From positions 1-5,303 of the forward strand of contig JAGUWZ010000042.1 of NCBI GenBank assembly GCA_020062065.1: a DNA stretch of 5,303 bases, written 5' to 3'. A program made the translations under genes and the position numbers. The notes beneath the pieces were generated by a model. The model was not told the origin of the DNA, ran no database searches, and saw nothing but the letters and a program-made list of their open reading frames with translations. Shown in pieces: positions 4,351 to 5,303 of the stretch. How positions within the stretch are numbered: the stretch's first letter is position 1; every line of letters starts with the position of its first letter. The stretch comes from Candidatus Omnitrophota bacterium (GTDB lineage Bacteria > Omnitrophota > Gorgyraeia > Gygaellales > Profunditerraquicolaceae).

Positions 4351-5303
4351 ATGAATATAGTATTTTTCGGAAGCAGTCATTTTGCGCAGCCTTCTTTAAC
4401 GGCCTTGATTACAAATGGCTACGAAATTTCTGGTATAGTTACCCAGCCGGACAAGAAAAAGGGCCGCGGGTTAGTTGTAGGGTCTACTCTCATAAAGGAA
4501 ACTGCAATAGGGGCAGATCTGAAAATTTTTCAGCCGGCTAATATCAATAGCGCTGAATCGATAAAGACTTTAAAGGATTTAGTCCCGGATTTGTTTGTGG
4601 TTTTAGCTTATGGTCAGATATTGTCCAAAGATGTCTTAAATATTCCCCGGATTATGTCGATAAATATTCATGCTTCATTATTGCCTCTTTTTCGCGGGGC
4701 AGCGCCGATAAATTGGGCGATAATCAAAGATGAAAAATTAACCGGCAATACTTTAATGAAAATTATCCCCAGGATGGATGCCGGTCCAAGTATATTACAG
4801 AAGAAAAGAGAAATTCTGGATACCGATACAGCTGTTAGCCTGGAAGAGAAGTTGTCGCAGGATGCGGCGGGATTATTGCTTGAGGGATTAAAATTAATCG
4901 AGACTAAAAAATATAAGCTGATACCTCAGGATGATAAAAAGGCAACTTTTGCGCCTAAACTAAAAAAGGAAAACGGATTGATTAATTGGAATAAAAGCGC
5001 CAGAGAAATTTATAATCTTATAAGGGGTTGTTTTAATTGGCCGGGCGCTTTTACATATTATAAAGGTAAGTTATTGAAGATATATAAAGCAAAAGTTGTC
5101 GGGTTGTCGGGTTATCGGGTTATCGGAGCGCCAGGAGAGATAACCCAGGTTTCTAAAGAGGGCAGCATTGTTGTAGCTGCAGGTAAAGGCAGCTTAGCCA
5201 TCGAAGAACTACAAATTGAAGGCAAGAAAAGAATGGCTGCGCGGGAGTTTATTCTTGGCTATAGAATTGTTGTCGGAAATAAATTTGAATACTTCCCTAA
5301 AAT
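4351..5303 (+). CDS. fmt: Methionyl-tRNA formyltransferase (3' end beyond the window)
   Basis: An open frame of 317 full codons running off the window; E. coli Fmt has 315 residues, so only a few codons are probably missing. Fmt transfers a formyl group from 10-formyl-THF to Met-tRNAi in the cytoplasm for translation initiation. The N-terminal strand MNIVFFGSSHFA (1-12) is typical. The tRNA-contacting insertion loop begins at TQPDKKKGRG (31-40). The formyltransferase signature includes INIHASLLPLFRGAAPI (104-120), with catalytic N105 and H107, and MDAGP (142-146) supplies D143. FAPKLKKENGLINW (about 200-213) marks the link to the C-terminal OB-fold domain, which ends with EGKKRMAAREFI. The ATG at 4351 is the only reasonable start, since TAG lies in frame at 4336. 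No SD precedes it. An 8-bp tandem repeat encodes residues about 249-259, between VV and APGEI, at a loop of variable length. Following priA is a familiar gene order, but def is not between them. Confidence 0.95.
   Translation, partial: MNIVFFGSSHFAQPSLTALITNGYEISGIVTQPDKKKGRGLVVGSTLIKETAIGADLKIFQPANINSAESIKTLKDLVPDLFVVLAYGQILSKDVLNIPRIMSINIHASLLPLFRGAAPINWAIIKDEKLTGNTLMKIIPRMDAGPSILQKKREILDTDTAVSLEEKLSQDAAGLLLEGLKLIETKKYKLIPQDDKKATFAPKLKKENGLINWNKSAREIYNLIRGCFNWPGAFTYYKGKLLKIYKAKVVGLSGYRVIGAPGEITQVSKEGSIVVAAGKGSLAIEELQIEGKKRMAAREFILGYRIVVGNKFEYFPK
5095..5126 (+). repeat. Four-copy octamer tandem repeat inside fmt
   Basis: Two GTTGTCGG units (5095-5102, 5103-5110) are followed by two GTTATCGG units (5111-5118, 5119-5126), 32 bp in all. 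They are read through in the fmt frame as VVGLSGYRVIG. Because 8 is not a multiple of 3, each unit is translated in a different phase. Any single-unit gain or loss would shift the reading frame for the last 60 or so codons of fmt. A further single GTTGTCGG occurs at 5269-5276. Confidence 0.8.

Noticed and set aside
5269..5276. Single GTTGTCGG near the fmt end as part of the octamer array
   Set aside because: It is 142 bp from the array and encodes a plausible conserved Val-Val-Gly, so a chance match is the simpler explanation.
1..5303. CRISPR array, tRNA/rRNA genes, insertion sequence or defence system
   Set aside because: No regularly spaced direct repeats, no tRNA cloverleaf or rRNA-like segment, and no transposase or defence-type motif was seen. 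Coding by the five genes leaves almost no free sequence.

Overview
The window is a compact, single-strand stretch of bacterial chromosome. Five protein genes lie on the + strand, almost end to end, with coding density near 99%. The DNA is AT-rich. A WaaE/KdtX-type LPS-core glycosyltransferase and a GmhB heptose-bisphosphate phosphatase point to a diderm (LPS-type envelope). An MGDG-synthase-like lipid glycosyltransferase, the base composition and several short repeats would suit an uncultured lineage such as Candidatus Omnitrophota. That placement is an inference from general impression, not something the sequence proves.

Layout: positions 1-21 may be the last codons of an upstream gene ending in a TAATG junction. 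An envelope block follows: family 2 glycosyltransferase (21-788), gmhB (790-1359) and a MurG/MGDG-synthase-like glycosyltransferase (1368-2501). A housekeeping block comes next: priA (2452-4302, starting 50 bp inside the previous gene) and fmt (4351 to the window edge, missing only its last few codons). No convincing promoter or terminator separates the blocks, so they could be one transcript. Clear Shine-Dalgarno sequences are seen only before the first glycosyltransferase and before priA.

The most notable item is PriA. The reading frame is intact and the eight zinc-binding cysteines, DNA-binding N-terminus and C-terminal domain are kept. However, the P-loop lysine and threonine are gone, motifs II, III and V are altered, the motif VI arginine-finger segment (canonically QVAGRAGR) is replaced and shortened, and the winged-helix region is nearly absent. 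This looks like a pseudohelicase form of PriA that still serves as a replication-restart scaffold.

Three different short repeat structures touch gene boundaries or coding sequence: a perfect GGGGTC/GACCCC palindrome that contains the gmhB stop codon, a TAGCTRA heptamer array occupying the ribosome-binding region of fmt, and a four-copy octamer array inside fmt. The def gene, often found between priA and fmt, is absent here; its place is taken by the 48-bp repeat-bearing spacer.
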